Shown: positions 6,920 to 7,047 of the stretch, piece by piece
Numbering within the stretch: position 1 is the stretch's first letter
Layout: every line of letters begins with the position of its first letter
Origin: Gemmatimonadota bacterium
Lineage (GTDB): Bacteria > Gemmatimonadota > Gemmatimonadetes > Gemmatimonadales > GWC2-71-9
Assembly: GCA_025360265.1 (NCBI GenBank)
Contig: JANYCP010000141.1
Span: 1 to 7,047 of the forward strand
Reading direction: 5' to 3'
Length of the DNA: 7,047 bases
The notes under the pieces: generated by a model
Seen by the model: only the letters and a program-made list of their open reading frames with translations
What the model was told of the DNA's origin: nothing
Database searches by the model: none
Position numbers and translations under genes: made by a program

Positions 6920-7047
6920 GTGACGACCACCGCCCCGATCGACACCAACGCCGCCTGGCAGGTGATCAACTCCATTCGCGTTCTCTCCATGGACGCGGTT
7001 CAGGCCGCGGAATCCGGGCATCCGGGCACACCAATGGCACTCGCGCC
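6920..7047 (+). CDS. tkt: Transketolase, N-terminal 42 codons (cut by window edge)
   Basis: The visible residues include AAWQVINSIRVLSMDAVQAA followed by ESGHPGTPMALA. This matches the start of transketolases (E. coli TktA has IRALSMDAVQKAKSGHPGAPM). His34 in SGHPG corresponds to the conserved active-site histidine near residue 26 of E. coli TktA. The enzyme moves two-carbon ketol units between sugar phosphates in the non-oxidative pentose phosphate pathway, using thiamine diphosphate. The GTG at 6920 is chosen because no ATG lies upstream in frame nearby and the family begins a few residues before INSIR. No Shine-Dalgarno precedes it, so a leaderless or weakly initiated message is possible. 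It is divergent from the pfp-containing unit. The C-terminal part, including the ThDP motif, lies outside the window. Confidence 0.92.
   Translation, partial: MTTTAPIDTNAAWQVINSIRVLSMDAVQAAESGHPGTPMALA

Noticed and set aside
6869..7021. N-terminal extension of the lipoprotein frame to 7021
   Set aside because: It would run antisense through the transketolase start, is Gly/Arg-rich and unlike any signal sequence, and would bury the lipobox about 80 residues into the protein.
1..7047. CRISPR arrays, tRNA or rRNA genes, insertion sequences, phage or toxin-antitoxin genes
   Set aside because: No regularly spaced repeats, RNA landmarks, transposase motifs or terminal inverted repeats were seen, and coding genes fill nearly all of the window.

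Overview
This is a compact, GC-rich (roughly 60-65% by eye) bacterial segment in which almost every base is coding. Seven genes lie head to tail on the minus strand. One gene at the right edge, on the plus strand, diverges from them. The mix points to a member of the Gemmatimonadota or a related soil phylum: a 6-bladed beta-propeller lipoprotein, a YncE-type propeller fused to a phosphoesterase, a DUF1697 protein, a pyrophosphate-type phosphofructokinase whose N-terminus reads TAGGLAPCLSS, and frequent GTG starts. This taxonomic guess comes from gene content and style only; no rRNA or other marker gene is present.

Layout from right to left, in the direction of minus-strand transcription. At 6920-7047 (plus) is the first 42 codons of a transketolase. 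A gap of only 51 bases separates it from a divergent lipoprotein gene with 6-bladed beta-propeller repeats (6868-5597). Then follow a DUF1697 protein (5600-5061), a two-helix membrane protein whose C-terminal half resembles a GspG pseudopilin (5038-4466), a GNAT acetyltransferase (4469-3861), PPi-dependent phosphofructokinase (3864-2662), a four-helix membrane protein of unrecognised family (2637-2077), and a large YVTN/YncE propeller plus phosphoesterase protein that runs off the left edge (2067-1).

Three of the six minus-strand junctions are 4-base stop/start overlaps (ATGA or GTGA). The other three gaps are 9 to 24 bases. The set therefore looks like one translationally coupled transcription unit, and no terminator is visible inside it. 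Functions within the unit are mixed: central carbon metabolism (pfp, with transketolase divergent next door), envelope or exported proteins, and small accessory enzymes. No single pathway explains all of them.

I see no RNA gene, CRISPR array, insertion sequence, phage gene or long repeat. The points most worth a second look are the PPi-type active-site residues of the phosphofructokinase beside transketolase, the pseudopilin-like domain carried on an unrelated double membrane anchor, and the odd junction where the four-helix membrane protein and the propeller-phosphoesterase share a reading frame separated by a single TAG codon.
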